DNA of 64,000 bases from Coriaria nepalensis (Eukaryota > Streptophyta > Magnoliopsida > Cucurbitales > Coriariaceae). The position numbers were made by a program, and so were the translations under genes. The stretch lies in the NCBI GenBank assembly GCA_027186245.1, contig CP114495.1, positions 6,091,001 to 6,155,000 on the forward strand. The letters are read 5' to 3'. The notes below the pieces were generated by a model. It had not been told where the DNA came from and did no database searches. It was given only the letters and a program-made list of their open reading frames with translations. This document shows, in pieces, positions 1-10,854 of this stretch. Positions within the stretch are counted from its first letter, which is position 1. The number at the start of each line of letters is the position of its first letter.

Positions 1-548
1 CTTTTAGTCTTGTGGGCATCCTTTTATCGCCTAAGACTCATCATTCCTTAATCATATAATCTATATCTTCCCTAATACCATAATTTTCTTAGATTATAGA
101 TCCTAAATATAAAAAAGTTTTAGACTCTAGGATCTCCCTGCCTTCAAACTCAATTTAGTTACATCTTCTTTGAGATTCAGAACTAAATTTGCACGCTAAA
201 TATTTTGTACTTGAGTGACTAATCATAAAACTCTTACTCTTTAGAGTCTAACGTTACCTATCTAATTTTTGACTGACACTTTTTTCTAGTTTCATCAATT
301 AAGATGATATCATCTATAAACAACATAGATTTGAGTACCTCATCCTAAAGATATTTCGTTAGCTCATCCATAGCAAAAAAAAATATGTATGGAATGAAAG
401 TCAACCTATAATGAAGTCCTATTGTAATAAGTAATTCACTAAATATTTGACTTACTGAGCGAACGCTAGTTACAGACCCTTCATACATATCCTTAGTGAT
501 ATCGACATAACATTGAGGCATAATCTTCCTTCCAAGTACCCCACTCAA
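1..548 (-). pseudogene. LINE reverse transcriptase remnant (5' part cut by window edge)
   Basis: Read on the minus strand, 345-548 gives a 67-residue stretch with KDMYEGSVTSVRSV, TIGLH and FAMDELTKYL. These match the reverse transcriptase block of plant L1-type LINEs that precedes the catalytic box. Beyond a stop the frame continues with SMLFIDDIILIDETRKK, where the usual FADD box reads FIDD and both catalytic aspartates remain. Further toward position 1 are pieces resembling the region after the palm, including EEDVT and KAG, with several stops and frame changes. It is a dead fragment; the element continues beyond the left edge. Seen: motifs and breaks. Family assignment is from knowledge of plant LINE proteins. 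Confidence 0.8.
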
Positions 549-637
549 TTAAATCAAGTAGCGGAAATGAAAATTTAAAATTATCTTCTTTCTAAGTACC
601 CACAATATAGTGGTGAGACTCCTGAGTCTCTCCTCTG

Positions 638-2986
638 TGTTAGTCTATGAGCAATCAAGCTGCAGAAACAATAATTTAAAATTATTTTCAGATCTAATCC
701 AATTTATAAATTAAACACATAAACATAGTCCAACCAAGATGAAATCATACAAATATACATAAGATATATATTTTACAAAAATCACATAGAATTCTCATAA
801 AACTTAAATATAGAGATTTAAGAATACTTACAATAGTTTCCCAAATACAGAAGAAACAAACAAAACTCCTCTTACAAATTCGGCGGGAAGATGGTGAGAT
901 GCACAAATGTTCACCATATAACTGTGATACACAATTCTTTTTGCTTGGTTAATTTCTTCTTTAAAATTAAACTCGTAAATACAAAAGCTAAAGAAAAAAG
1001 AAAGAAAAAGTCTCACATTCCTCTTTGAAGAAATCGGCCAAGCTCTTGTAAGAGGCACTAAGAGCACATCTAAAACCTTATAAAGAGGTACTTTTAGGTT
1101 TTATGACTTCTTTAAACTTGATATGAACTCTAACTTAGTCAGTTATTAATTATAGTGCTAAATTTGACTTGGTCAAACTAAGTCTTCAATGGGTTAGTTT
1201 ACTCCATCTGGCTGACCACTATCGATGGGTTTTGTTCCATCATATTTTTATTATCACTTAATTAAGTTGACATATGAATTCCAATTAACAGTTTAGCCCA
1301 TTAAACTTTAATGTCCAACCGTTAACTATGACCTTCAGACATTTTTACAATTAAATAAAGTGTTACATGTAAATTATTATTTTTAATTAAATTAATATCA
1401 TCCTTAGTTGTGGTGGTGAAATTGTACGATATTAGATTTAATAATTTAATAATTTAATAATTTATTAATTTTCCCTTATAGTAGGCAAATTATGATTTTA
1501 CCCCTAAATCAAAATAGTTTGTTTTCCTTATCTTAAAAAAAAACTTGACAAAGTTATTTTAGAACTTTAATATATGTGACCGACTAGGCATTACATCACG
1601 TCGGTAAGATGATCTCATAACACTTTATGATTTTATCTAATTTATAATTAGATTTTTTTTTATACTTTAAAGCAACTTTTAAACTAAATAGTTAGTTCAA
1701 TCATCTCATGATTAATAAACTTAAACCTCCAAGCCAATATTGACTTCTAGCTAATTGGTAATGTTATCCAAGAGATGAGAAGTAACATTTTCCATAAGAA
1801 CCTATTGTGCCTAACAACCGTACAATAACTAATTCTTCCATTTTACCAATATCCCGATTAGTCATAGGAAATAGTTTAATTGTTAAGCTCTAATAGAAAT
1901 CATATAACCCATTATACATTTAATGAACATAGACAATCGATTTATTGCAACTTTTTTATTACCATTCCACCTTGCATAAGGATTTCTTATTCAACAAAAC
2001 ATACAACTGATAAGATTTATATCCTGAAATACAAGAGCGATGGATCTCATCTTGATCATTTACAACCTTCATTTATAATACCTTATACCCCAACAATTCA
2101 CCCTTTGTAACCCTTGACTAGGGTCTTTTAATAATAAATATTTGAAATCACCTCTAAAATATTAATTAATTGGAATATTCGATAAAAATGTCTACCAAGC
2201 ATAAGATCCAATACGTAAAGTACCATGGTGGTATCAAGTATCAGAATCATATGTACTATAATTTTTAAACAATTCTCATTAACAGTTAGTATTCTTACCA
2301 CTGAAAATTTTCAAGATACTACGTTCAGTGTACTTAGTATGTACTAAATACCTACATACTAATCCTAATATTCTACTAATATCAATGGCTATAAAAATAG
2401 TCATACTAGACATTGAGGAGATAAGTTATGTGATAGGGTATATGAATTTTCAGTTTCCCTCTTAACAATCCTAATACTTCAAACAATTCATATCTTAGGT
2501 TTAAAGTAACTTGCATCTTAACATACATGATCTCTATCATGACCTCAAATGATAACTTCCATTTACGATGAAAAATTTATGAAGATTGACTCATTCTTTG
2601 TTATTCTATACAAAAGTATCCCGCCTAATTCACTAATTCGTAGGAAGATACTGAACTTTTGTATTTGAAAAATGTTTCAGGAGGGATGATCTCTGAAGTA
2701 GATGGTGGTTGATAGAGTAATCCTTGATCATAATTTCCAGTATGAGTAATTTGTCCAACATGAAATTTAAAGTACTGGATTTTGTCATGATATGTAATAA
2801 ATGAACACATAATATTAATTTCTAACATAATTAATAAGCATGATAAATAGATGCATATATTATTATTGAATGATTAATAATAATAAAAACATATAGTAAT
2901 ATCGTTAATTTCACAAATAGATTATATCACACAAAATGTATATCCATCAGGTATAATCTGATTGGCTTAACGTGCATACATTTTTA
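638..2986 (-). mobile_element. Degenerate copia-type LTR (3' LTR, minus orientation), copy 1
   Basis: This AT-rich block has no convincing gene. It aligns piecewise with 15886-17904 and 19290-19981: shared landmarks include a start near TGTTAG, CTGCAG followed by an A-rich run and CAGATC (about 662-695), the ATGGATCTCATCTTGATC stretch near 2040, and CATGATCTCTATCATG near 2527. Immediately to its right lies TCTCCCACTTG, the complement of a polypurine tract, and then a copia RNase H remnant on the minus strand. That order identifies it as the 3' LTR of a minus-strand element. Boundaries are approximate, set by comparison with copy 2. Confidence 0.6.
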
Positions 2987-3430
2987 ATCTCCCACTTGAG
3001 CTAAAGTCAATTGTTTCCGAATTTAATTACTACATTATGAGGATGGTGATCTAGTTTTTGTTAGAAAAGTCTCTTAGTCATTGGATCTGTTATATGGTCA
3101 TTTATATCAACTTTTTCTATATTCATGTTCGTGTTCCAAATCATCGTTGGTTTAAGTAAAAATATAACAATACGTGTTTGAATTTTTATGAGACGTAGGT
3201 TCTTTTTTGTTATACTATTGTATCATAATTATCATAGTCAACTACTACAAGATTAATATTGCTAAGAACCACATAAAGTTTATGTATGAACTTTTCATCA
3301 AACATATCTTTTACTTTTTCCAAAGATGCGATCCATTCATCCTTAATGGAGAACTTTGATGTAGTTTTCTGATTTAAAACTTTTTCAATTTACCACTCTT
3401 TCATATAGGCTTTTGATATTCGATTTAAAA
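2987..3430 (-). pseudogene. Ty1/copia polyprotein C-terminus (RNase H tail) remnant
   Basis: On the minus strand the segment just inside the LTR reads EKVDINDHITDPMTKRLF, a decayed form of the conserved copia ending in which D-P-(L)-T-K precedes the last residues before the polypurine tract. Further inside (up to about 3330) the sequence resembles the RNase H part of copia pol read in reverse, with many stops. The complement of the polypurine tract at about 2988-2998 sits directly against the LTR. Nothing here is translatable. Confidence 0.6.
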
Positions 3431-3832
3431 TTAGTGTGAAAGTCTCAAGTTTTAATTCATATCCTCCATAGAGTTAATATCTCAATGCTTCTCAACCTGA
3501 TTGCCTTAAGCTGCTCATAGCTCTTTAGAATTTAAGTATAATAGGCTGCATGTGTAGCTTTTTGATTTATCATCAATTACCAAGTAGATTTTAGAGAGAA
3601 CTTATCTCTGCTATTGACTAGCAAGCAAGGGATATTTTTTGGCATGGTATCTTAAAAGTATGTAATAAGTACATTTTATGAAATTAATGAAGTGACATTT
3701 TTCTATATAATTATTTTGAAAATATTATTATTGACTAATGTACATTCATGTCAGAAAATTTCAGATTCACTTATGTAACTATAATATTATATTGGTAAGA
3801 GAAGATTAAGATATAGATAATGAATTGAATTG
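3431..3832. other. No gene seen; AT-rich, probably retrotransposon interior
   Basis: No open frame or RNA motif was recognised. It lies between the copia remnant and the 778 bp tandem repeat and is probably decayed element sequence. Confidence 0.4.
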
Positions 3833-5389
3833 TCTGTAACATATTAAGTATGAAATTTTTAATTGATGGTTGCTAGTAGATCCACTAGCATTGTAAATGC
3901 AAGTGATCTAGATTTGGATCACTGATGTAGATAAACATCTTAGTGGATGTGCTTTATATAATTAGATTATATAAAATATGATCCGATATGAATTAATTCT
4001 TTATTAACATACCGTTTGCCATAAAGAATTATATTGATATCAATAAATGCTCATATGCGGATCGATCTGAATCTTGAGTAGTCATGAACTTCTATTTATG
4101 TCAACTGGATCTTTTGATCCACTCGTCATGGTTTGTTTGTAAAACAGACTAAATACTTTTGTTTTGGAGATTTATTGGAATAAACGGCTGGGAACATGAT
4201 TTATAGATATTAAATCGAAACTCTCTTAATAGAAGATTATATATTAGTTCTCTTAAGGGTTAATTATGAAACTGAATGATTTTGAGCTCAAATTTATAAT
4301 TAAGTTATAAATTGACCATTCACTAGTGGATTAATGATACTTAAGGATAAAAAGATAATTAGAGAGGTAAAATGATAATTATGACCAACTCTAATTATGA
4401 ATCAATTATTGGAGGATTGAATTACATATAATGATAATGTCAATTGACTACTTGAGATTGCTTAGTAATTTGTTCTATAATTTCAAAAGTACAATCATAT
4501 ATTTTTAATGTAATAATATTGGGATTAATAAATAAGATGTATTTGATAAAAGAGTTTAATTTAATAATCTAATTTATTAGAGCTTAAAATTATAGTTCTA
4601 TGATCCCCAGTCTGTAACATATTAAGTATGCAATTTTTAATTGATGGTTGCTAGTAGGTCTACTAGCATTGTGAATGCAAGTGATCTAAATCTGGATCAC
4701 TGATGTAGATAAACATCTTAGTGATGTACTTTATATAATTAGATTATATAGAATATGACCCAATATGAATTAATTCTTTATTAACATACCGTTTGCCATA
4801 AAGAATTATATTGATATCAATAGATGCTCATATGCGGATCGATCTGAATCTTGAGTAGTCATGAACTTCTATTTATGTCAACTGGATCTTTTGATCCACT
4901 CGTCACAGTTTGTTTGTAAAACAGACTAAAGACTTTTTGTTTTGGAGATTTATTGGAATAAATGGCTGGGAAGATGATTTACAGATATTAAATCGAAATT
5001 CTTTTAATAGAAGATTATATATTAGTTCTCTTAAGAGTTAATTCTGAACCTGAATGATTTTGAGCTCAAATTTATAATTAAGTAATAAATCGACCATTCA
5101 CTAGTGGATTAATGATACTTAAGAATAAAAAGATAATTAGAGGGGTAAAATAATAATTATGACCAACTCTAATTATGAATCAATTATTGGAAGATTGAAT
5201 TACATATAATGATAATGTCAATTGACTACTAGAGATTGCTTAGTAATTTGCTCTATAATTTCAAGAGTACAATCATATATTTTTAATGTAATAATATTGA
5301 GATTAATAAATAAGATGTATTTGATTAAAGAGTTTAATTTAATAATCTAATTTATTAGAGCTTAAAATTATAGTTCTATGGTCCACAAT
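3833..5389. repeat. Tandem duplication of a 778 bp unit (two copies)
   Basis: Copy 1 runs from about 3833 to 4610 and copy 2 from 4611 to about 5389. Long stretches are almost identical, for example the segment around TTTGCCATAAAGAATTATAT and the one around GTAGTCATGAACTTCTATTT occur in both at an offset of 778. Differences are scattered single bases and 1-3 base indels. Each copy is preceded by GTC, begins TGTAACATATTAAG and ends in CCA or CACA, so the unit has TG...CA ends like an LTR. No coding capacity was seen. It could be a duplicated solo LTR. Confidence 0.85.
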
Positions 5390-6990
5390 CGCCTCTATAA
5401 AATATTGTATAGGATAAGAATGATTAAAGTTGAAAAAAAACTTATTTGTAAAGAAAATAGTTTTCCAGGATAAATATGTAATAATGAGATAATTAGTGAT
5501 AATTAGTGTTAATTAGTTACTTAAAGAATTAATTAATTAAAAGATGTATTTGAATAGCAAATTTCGAAATTCACTTTAATAAAATAATAATATATTTAAT
5601 TTTGAATTAAATATATTATTTAATATTAAGTTGTTATGAGATATCAATTTAATATTAAATTAGATAAATCAAATTTAAATTGGTTTAAGAAACTAATTTA
5701 AAATTTAAATAAGATATAATTTGATTTAAAATAGATAAAATTATATTTTAAATTAGATTTGAAAAATATTTAAAAATATTTAACAGAATAAAATAAAGAG
5801 ATAATACGGTTATATTGTGACATTGTCGCAAGCCCGTCACTATGCTTGCACAATAATGGTGGCCGACCATGGTAAGGATAAAGTGCCCATGACGATTTTG
5901 TTATTATGTTACAAGTTTCTTATCATCTTATTATCTTATTATTTAATATTATGTTTGAATTAATTATTTCAAAATTAATTTTAAAAAATTTTTAAATTAG
6001 AAAATAGTGTTGAATGGAAGCCCCAATAAAATTCCATAAAAATATCATATTCTAATTATGAATAGACATGAAAATAATAAGAAAGAAAATTTAGTTATCT
6101 GTACATACCTACACACGTCATAATGTGTCAAAGATCGACTTAAAAAATTGTAAGTGTTAGTCTCAACAATCAACCTACGTAGGCTAAAATATGAATTATT
6201 TATCTGATATATGAGATTAATTTATATATATCTAAATAATCATTAAAAAATTTTAAATTTTTTCTATTATATATTAAGACTAATAATCATTTTCACTTCA
6301 AATTTAAATCCTTTTTCCAAGAATATTAAGAGAAGTGTTTACCATAATGGATTTGAATTTATGAGAGTTGGTCCTGGTAGGTAACATTATGTAATAAAGA
6401 CAAGCTCTAGTCACCATAGCATCTCAACTCATCTATCTGTAAGATTATTCCCAAGAAAATTCAGCTTGGCAATGAGACCAAAGGGAGCCACAAATCGTGC
6501 CAAGCATTTATTAGATTCCCATCACCAACACGCGAAAGGGATGTGTTGTTGGGTTATAGGCTTGAATTCTGTGAATTTGACCAAAGATGTTCCAACCAAA
6601 TTGATGTTAGAATTATGAATATTATTTAGCCTTCAAAAAAGAAGAAAGAAGGTTGGATTTAGTTGATCATCTAGATTTTATCTTCTAAAAACTAATTAAA
6701 TTAAAGGAGTTTAAGATAGACAAGTATTTTAGAAAAAGAGAGCCATAGATGAATAAGGATTAATGAAGGAGAGTCTTACAAATAGGACCAAAGGGGGCCG
6801 ACAAACTCATTGGTGTTTCTTCCTAGTTGGCGTCCACTAGAGAGAGAGAGAGGGGGAATCTTCCTTCCTTTTTAGTTATAGCGTAAACGTCCAAAACCAA
6901 AAAAAAAAGAAAAAAAGATTATGATAAATATCAGTTTAATATTTATGACAATAAAAAAGATAAAAAATAACAAAATAAGCTTTAAGTAAT
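5390..6990. other. AT-rich intergenic sequence, no gene seen
   Basis: Mostly low-complexity A/T sequence. A short less AT-rich patch at about 5815-5900 (TGGTGGCCGACCATGG) resembles text found in the LTR blocks of this window. A (GA)n run lies near 6840-6855. No open frame with a recognisable product. Confidence 0.5.
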
Positions 6991-6999
6991 TTTTTTTTT

Positions 7000-8165
7000 G
7001 GGTTAATTATGATTTTAGCCCAGGTGTAGTTTAATTTTTACTAGTTCGTTCATATATCTTCTTTGGCCAACTTTTAGTCCTGGCAATCTCCATTGCTTCA
7101 TCCAGTCGATAATTCTAATATCAGCCATAATCAAACAAATCCAATAACCTCACTCCAGATGCCACATTCAAAAAATATTTAGAGGCAGTCGGAGGAAGAA
7201 ATTGCCAATCCTAAGGAACTGCCGAAATGTTATTTGGCCCAGGGTGCAATAGTTCAATCAGTCAGACGTGTTTTCAAAATGAGACTTTTTAGTTCCTTCG
7301 ATCATTTTTCAAATCACTAAAGCTAATGTAGCAAATTTTTAACATATCAACACCCGTGAAATTACAACATGTGTAAATTCAAATTTCTAATAATGCAATG
7401 TTAGCAATAAAATTTAAATTATAAATTTAGTCTAAATTGAATTTTTCTATATAAATTTTCCCAAAATTTTATATATTTTATATTTACCCTACATCTATTT
7501 CTTTTTTCTTTTTTCAACCATTCACCACAACCTCCACCAACCCCTCTTTCACTATAAAAAATCATTTTTATTTTTATTTATATACACTTAAATTTTAATC
7601 TTATATTTGGAATCTCACTTTTAATTATTATTTATATTTATTGACCTCTATCGTAATAACTCTCTCTCTCTAAAAAAAAACCGATTCTTTATGATTCGAT
7701 GGAGATCGGGTAAGAGAGAGAGTTATTTCTAGCGGTGAAGGATGGCAGACATAGAGGAGTAATGTGAATGAGGTTGTGTTAGGGGTAAATAAAGAGAAAA
7801 TAATTAAAGTGAGATTGAAAATATAAAAATAAAAGTTATGAATATAAAAATATATCAAAATTATAATTTAAAATTGTTTTTGGTGATAGTAGTGGAGATG
7901 CTGGTGGAGGTGGTGGCGAAAGAGTGAATTGATAAAAAAGTGATTGAAAATACTTAAGTGGTTAAAGAGCGTGAGAATTAATTTTTTTGGTAAAAAATAT
8001 AAAATATTAATGAATATGAGATTTAAAAGAAGTTTAAAAGATATATGAGAAAATAAAGACCTACTTTTGCATAGTTTAAGGGTGGTCTATGTGAAGTATG
8101 ATAGTTTAAGGGATCTTACAAACATTATGATAGTTTGAGAAGATTAATTCTAATTTAACCATTTG
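7000..8165. mobile_element. Foldback (inverted-repeat) element, non-coding
   Basis: The sequence folds on itself about a centre near 7685. The left arm, about 7510-7670, contains ACCACAACCTCCACCA, then AATCTCACTTTTAATTATT, then TAATAACTCTCTCTCT. The right arm, about 7700-7925, read on the minus strand gives CCACCACCTCCACCAG, AATCTCACTTTAATTATT and AAATAACTCTCTCTCT in the same order. The outer ends also correspond: GGGTTAATTATGATTTTAG near 7010 against GGTTAAATTAGAATTAATC as the complement of 8145-8163. No transposase is present, so it is non-autonomous. The superfamily is not clear. Confidence 0.65.
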
Positions 8166-8169
8166 GTAA

Positions 8170-9605
8170 TTTAATTTAGGGCAAAAAAGCATAAAGCCCC
8201 TAAAATTTCATTTTGGGACTTAAAATACTTTGCATATTTCTTTTAGGGATAAAAACTCCATATATTTTGAAATGCTTAAAATAATCCCTTATATTTTATA
8301 AAGTATGAAAATCTTAATACATTTTCTCAAATATACTAAATGTCCCATTTTTATCTATTTGGCCATTATATAATATAATAACGTAATGACGTAATATATC
8401 ACATTATTTTTTAAATATTAAAAAAAGAACTTTATTTTTTAAAGTTGTTAATATTCTACCTTCATTTTTCATTTTTTGTTTTCTAACTTTCTTTCCCCCT
8501 ACTATTTTTTTCCCTTTCATAGCCTTAGTTTTCTTGGAAAAATTTGAAATAGAGTGTTCTCGGAAAATTTTCCAAAAAATATTTCCAAAAAAAAAAAGGA
8601 AAAAGAAAAAATTTGATTTTCTCAAGAAACTTATCAGATTTTCTCAGGAAGATCTAGGTTTTCCAGGAGGAAAAAAAAGGCCAGATGCGAATCGCAATAC
8701 TGGTATTCGATTCATATGCAAAATCGCATCTATTTAACAGATGAGGCTTAATTCCTCTACTAACCATGTTTGAATGAGTAGTTTCAACTAGTTTGATCTT
8801 ATCCCATTGACAAGAACATTCAATAAGAAATTATAAAAACAGGCATCTGTTTCCAGCACTAATGCATCTTCCATTACTTTTCCCATTGACAAGAACATTA
8901 AATAAGAAAGTACTGCTAATTACGCAACCAGAGAGCTTCATCTCCTCTAAGAAATGCTTCATCATCTCAAAGAATCCCACTTTACGTAGCTTTCGAAGAA
9001 TTTCCTCATAAACAGACGACAGAGGGGTAGTGAATATGCGAAGAACCAGTGAGTCGTCCAGTAGCTGACGAAGGGTTTCGAGGAGCTGATTTGGAGTGAA
9101 ATCTTGAGGGGGCGGGAAAAATTGCGGGGAAGAAGTTGAAGTGAGCTGGTCACAAATTGGTGTGAGTGGATGTGGTGGTGGCGGTGTCAAAGCGGAGGAA
9201 AGAGAGAAATTGAAGGTGGATTTGTTAGAGGGAGAAGAGAGGAGAGGAGGTTATGATTGTGGAAGATGAGACCATGGATAGAACTTTCGGCAAGACGTAA
9301 AATAAGCCACTAGAGCTGGCATGCAGAGTGATGTTCTATTTCCAGAAAACGCATCTGGTTTTTTTTTCTTCTTTTTATAGGGGGTTAAACGAAAAAATAT
9401 AGGGGCAAAAGTAATAAAAAAAAAATGGATGCGGAATATTAAAATAACAAAGTTATTTTTAAGATTTGACATCATTAAAAAAAACAATCAAATAAATCGT
9501 ATGGAGTATTTGACGTACTTAAAAAAATATGAAGTAATTTTTTGCACCCTAAAAAATATGCAAAGAGTCATTTTAAGGTGTTTTTAAGAGGGATATTTTA
9601 CTTTT
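8170..9605. mobile_element. TIR element carrying a captured PPR gene fragment (Pack-type)
   Basis: Left arm about 8170-8690, right arm about 9345-9605. The left has ACTTTGCATATTTCTTTTAGGG near 8226; the complement of the right has CTCTTTGCATATTTTTTAGGG near 9555. At the inner edges both arms carry an A-run followed by CCAGATGCG (about 8670-8690, and the complement of 9348-9370). Between them lies a piece of a pentatricopeptide-repeat gene on the minus strand. Gene fragments inside long terminal inverted repeats are typical of Pack-MULEs. No transposase and no clear 9 bp target duplication were found, so the superfamily is inferred. Confidence 0.6.
8831..9320 (-). pseudogene. PPR protein N-terminal fragment (MEE40/At3g53700-like)
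   Basis: The minus strand encodes TPNQLLETLRQLLDDS, SSVYEEILRKLRKVGFFEMM and LEEMKLSGCVISSTF in order. These match the region before the first PPR repeats in the family of Arabidopsis At3g53700 (MEE40), where the usual text is close to LLDSLR, a YEEIL helix and LEDMK. Upstream, near 9255-9320, SCRKFYPWS resembles the start of the same proteins. Some residues between LRIF and SSVYEEIL are missing, and the reading frame changes between the N-terminal piece and the main piece. A second partial copy of the final motif (FLLNVLVNG against FLFNVLVNG) lies at 8801-8830. The remaining several hundred residues of a PPR protein are absent. It is a captured, truncated copy. Confidence 0.7.
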
Positions 9606-9639
9606 TAATATTTATTTTAATAATTCGTTATAGTATAGT

Positions 9640-10620
9640 TTTCAATTAATTTTTTAACTAATTTATAATTTAACTAAGAATTTTAGTTTCTATGATCGGA
9701 TTTTCAGCCGCATGCTATGCTTATATGATATGCAACGTCATTATATTTATTATTATTTCACCATTAATTTATTATTATTATTATTATTTTACTCTACTAA
9801 TTTATTATTTTCTTTATAGTCAATTTTTTCTTTTGCAAGACATAATAAATTAAGAGAAAAAAATAATAATATGATTTTTTGGATTAAAATAATTCAATTT
9901 TTTATAAGAATAGTTGATTGAATCGATTTAATTTTTTGTAAAAAATTCGATTAAATCGATCTCATACTTCACAAATAATGAAACCCGACCAATTCAATTT
10001 TTCTTTGCGAAGAACCTGCAAAAATAATACTACCTTAATTCAATTCTTCTCCTTCAATGAACAAGAAAAAATAAATAAAAAATAAATAAAAAATAAAAAC
10101 TCACCTAACCTCCATTTTTCTAGGTTCTTCACAAGAAAAAATCAAAATCGATTCGGCTCCTTTCTTTGTGGTGAAGTATGAGATCGATCCTATCAAATTC
10201 TACACAAAGAATTAGATTGATTCGATCAATTTTTTCTCATAAATAAATTAATATTTTTTTTTGGAGAAATCAGATAATATTTTTTTTTGTCTCCATAATT
10301 TTCCCATTAAAAAAAATAAAAAAATTTAGATTATAGAAAAAAAAAATTAATTGAAAAGAAAAAGAAAAAGAATAAAATATTAATAATAAAAGAATAATAA
10401 ATATACTTTTAAAATGATGTGATTTATTATTATATTAGTGTTGCATTAGTATTATTGATTAAAATTTGATTATTAGGATTAAAAAAATTTATTTAAATTA
10501 TATAAAGATTAAAAAATTAATAAAAATATAATAGAAAAATGAATTTATAAAATACAAATTATATATAAACTAAAAATGAATTAATTTTTAAAATATAGAT
10601 AAATTTTGGGAGAAAAAATA
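9640..10620. mobile_element. Third inverted-repeat (foldback) element, non-coding
   Basis: The arms meet near 10075 in an A-rich spacer. Left arm, about 9895-10030: ATCGATCTCATACTTCAC followed by GCGAAGAACCTGCAAAAAT. The complement of the right arm, about 10110-10235, gives ATCGATCTCATACTTCACC and GTGAAGAACCTAGAAAAAT in the same order. Similarity continues more weakly outward (GCAACGTCATTATA near 9732 against the complement of 10430-10445). There is no open frame. It lies directly upstream of the folate transporter gene. Confidence 0.6.
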
Positions 10621-10854
10621 TTAAACGACTTTTAAATTTAGCCCTCTAATTCATGCAATCGTGCCTATAAACAAGATATTTATTGATGATCGGTCAGGGA
10701 AGCACAGTTTGCTTTTAGAAAGTTGTTACGTGTATCTTTTTCAGTGACTCTTTTTTCAATACACCATTTAAGGTTCTAGCTTTCAATTAATAAAAATATT
10801 TTTACTTTTAAAAAATTAAATATTATAAGAAAAAGAGCAGTAAGACATATCTTA

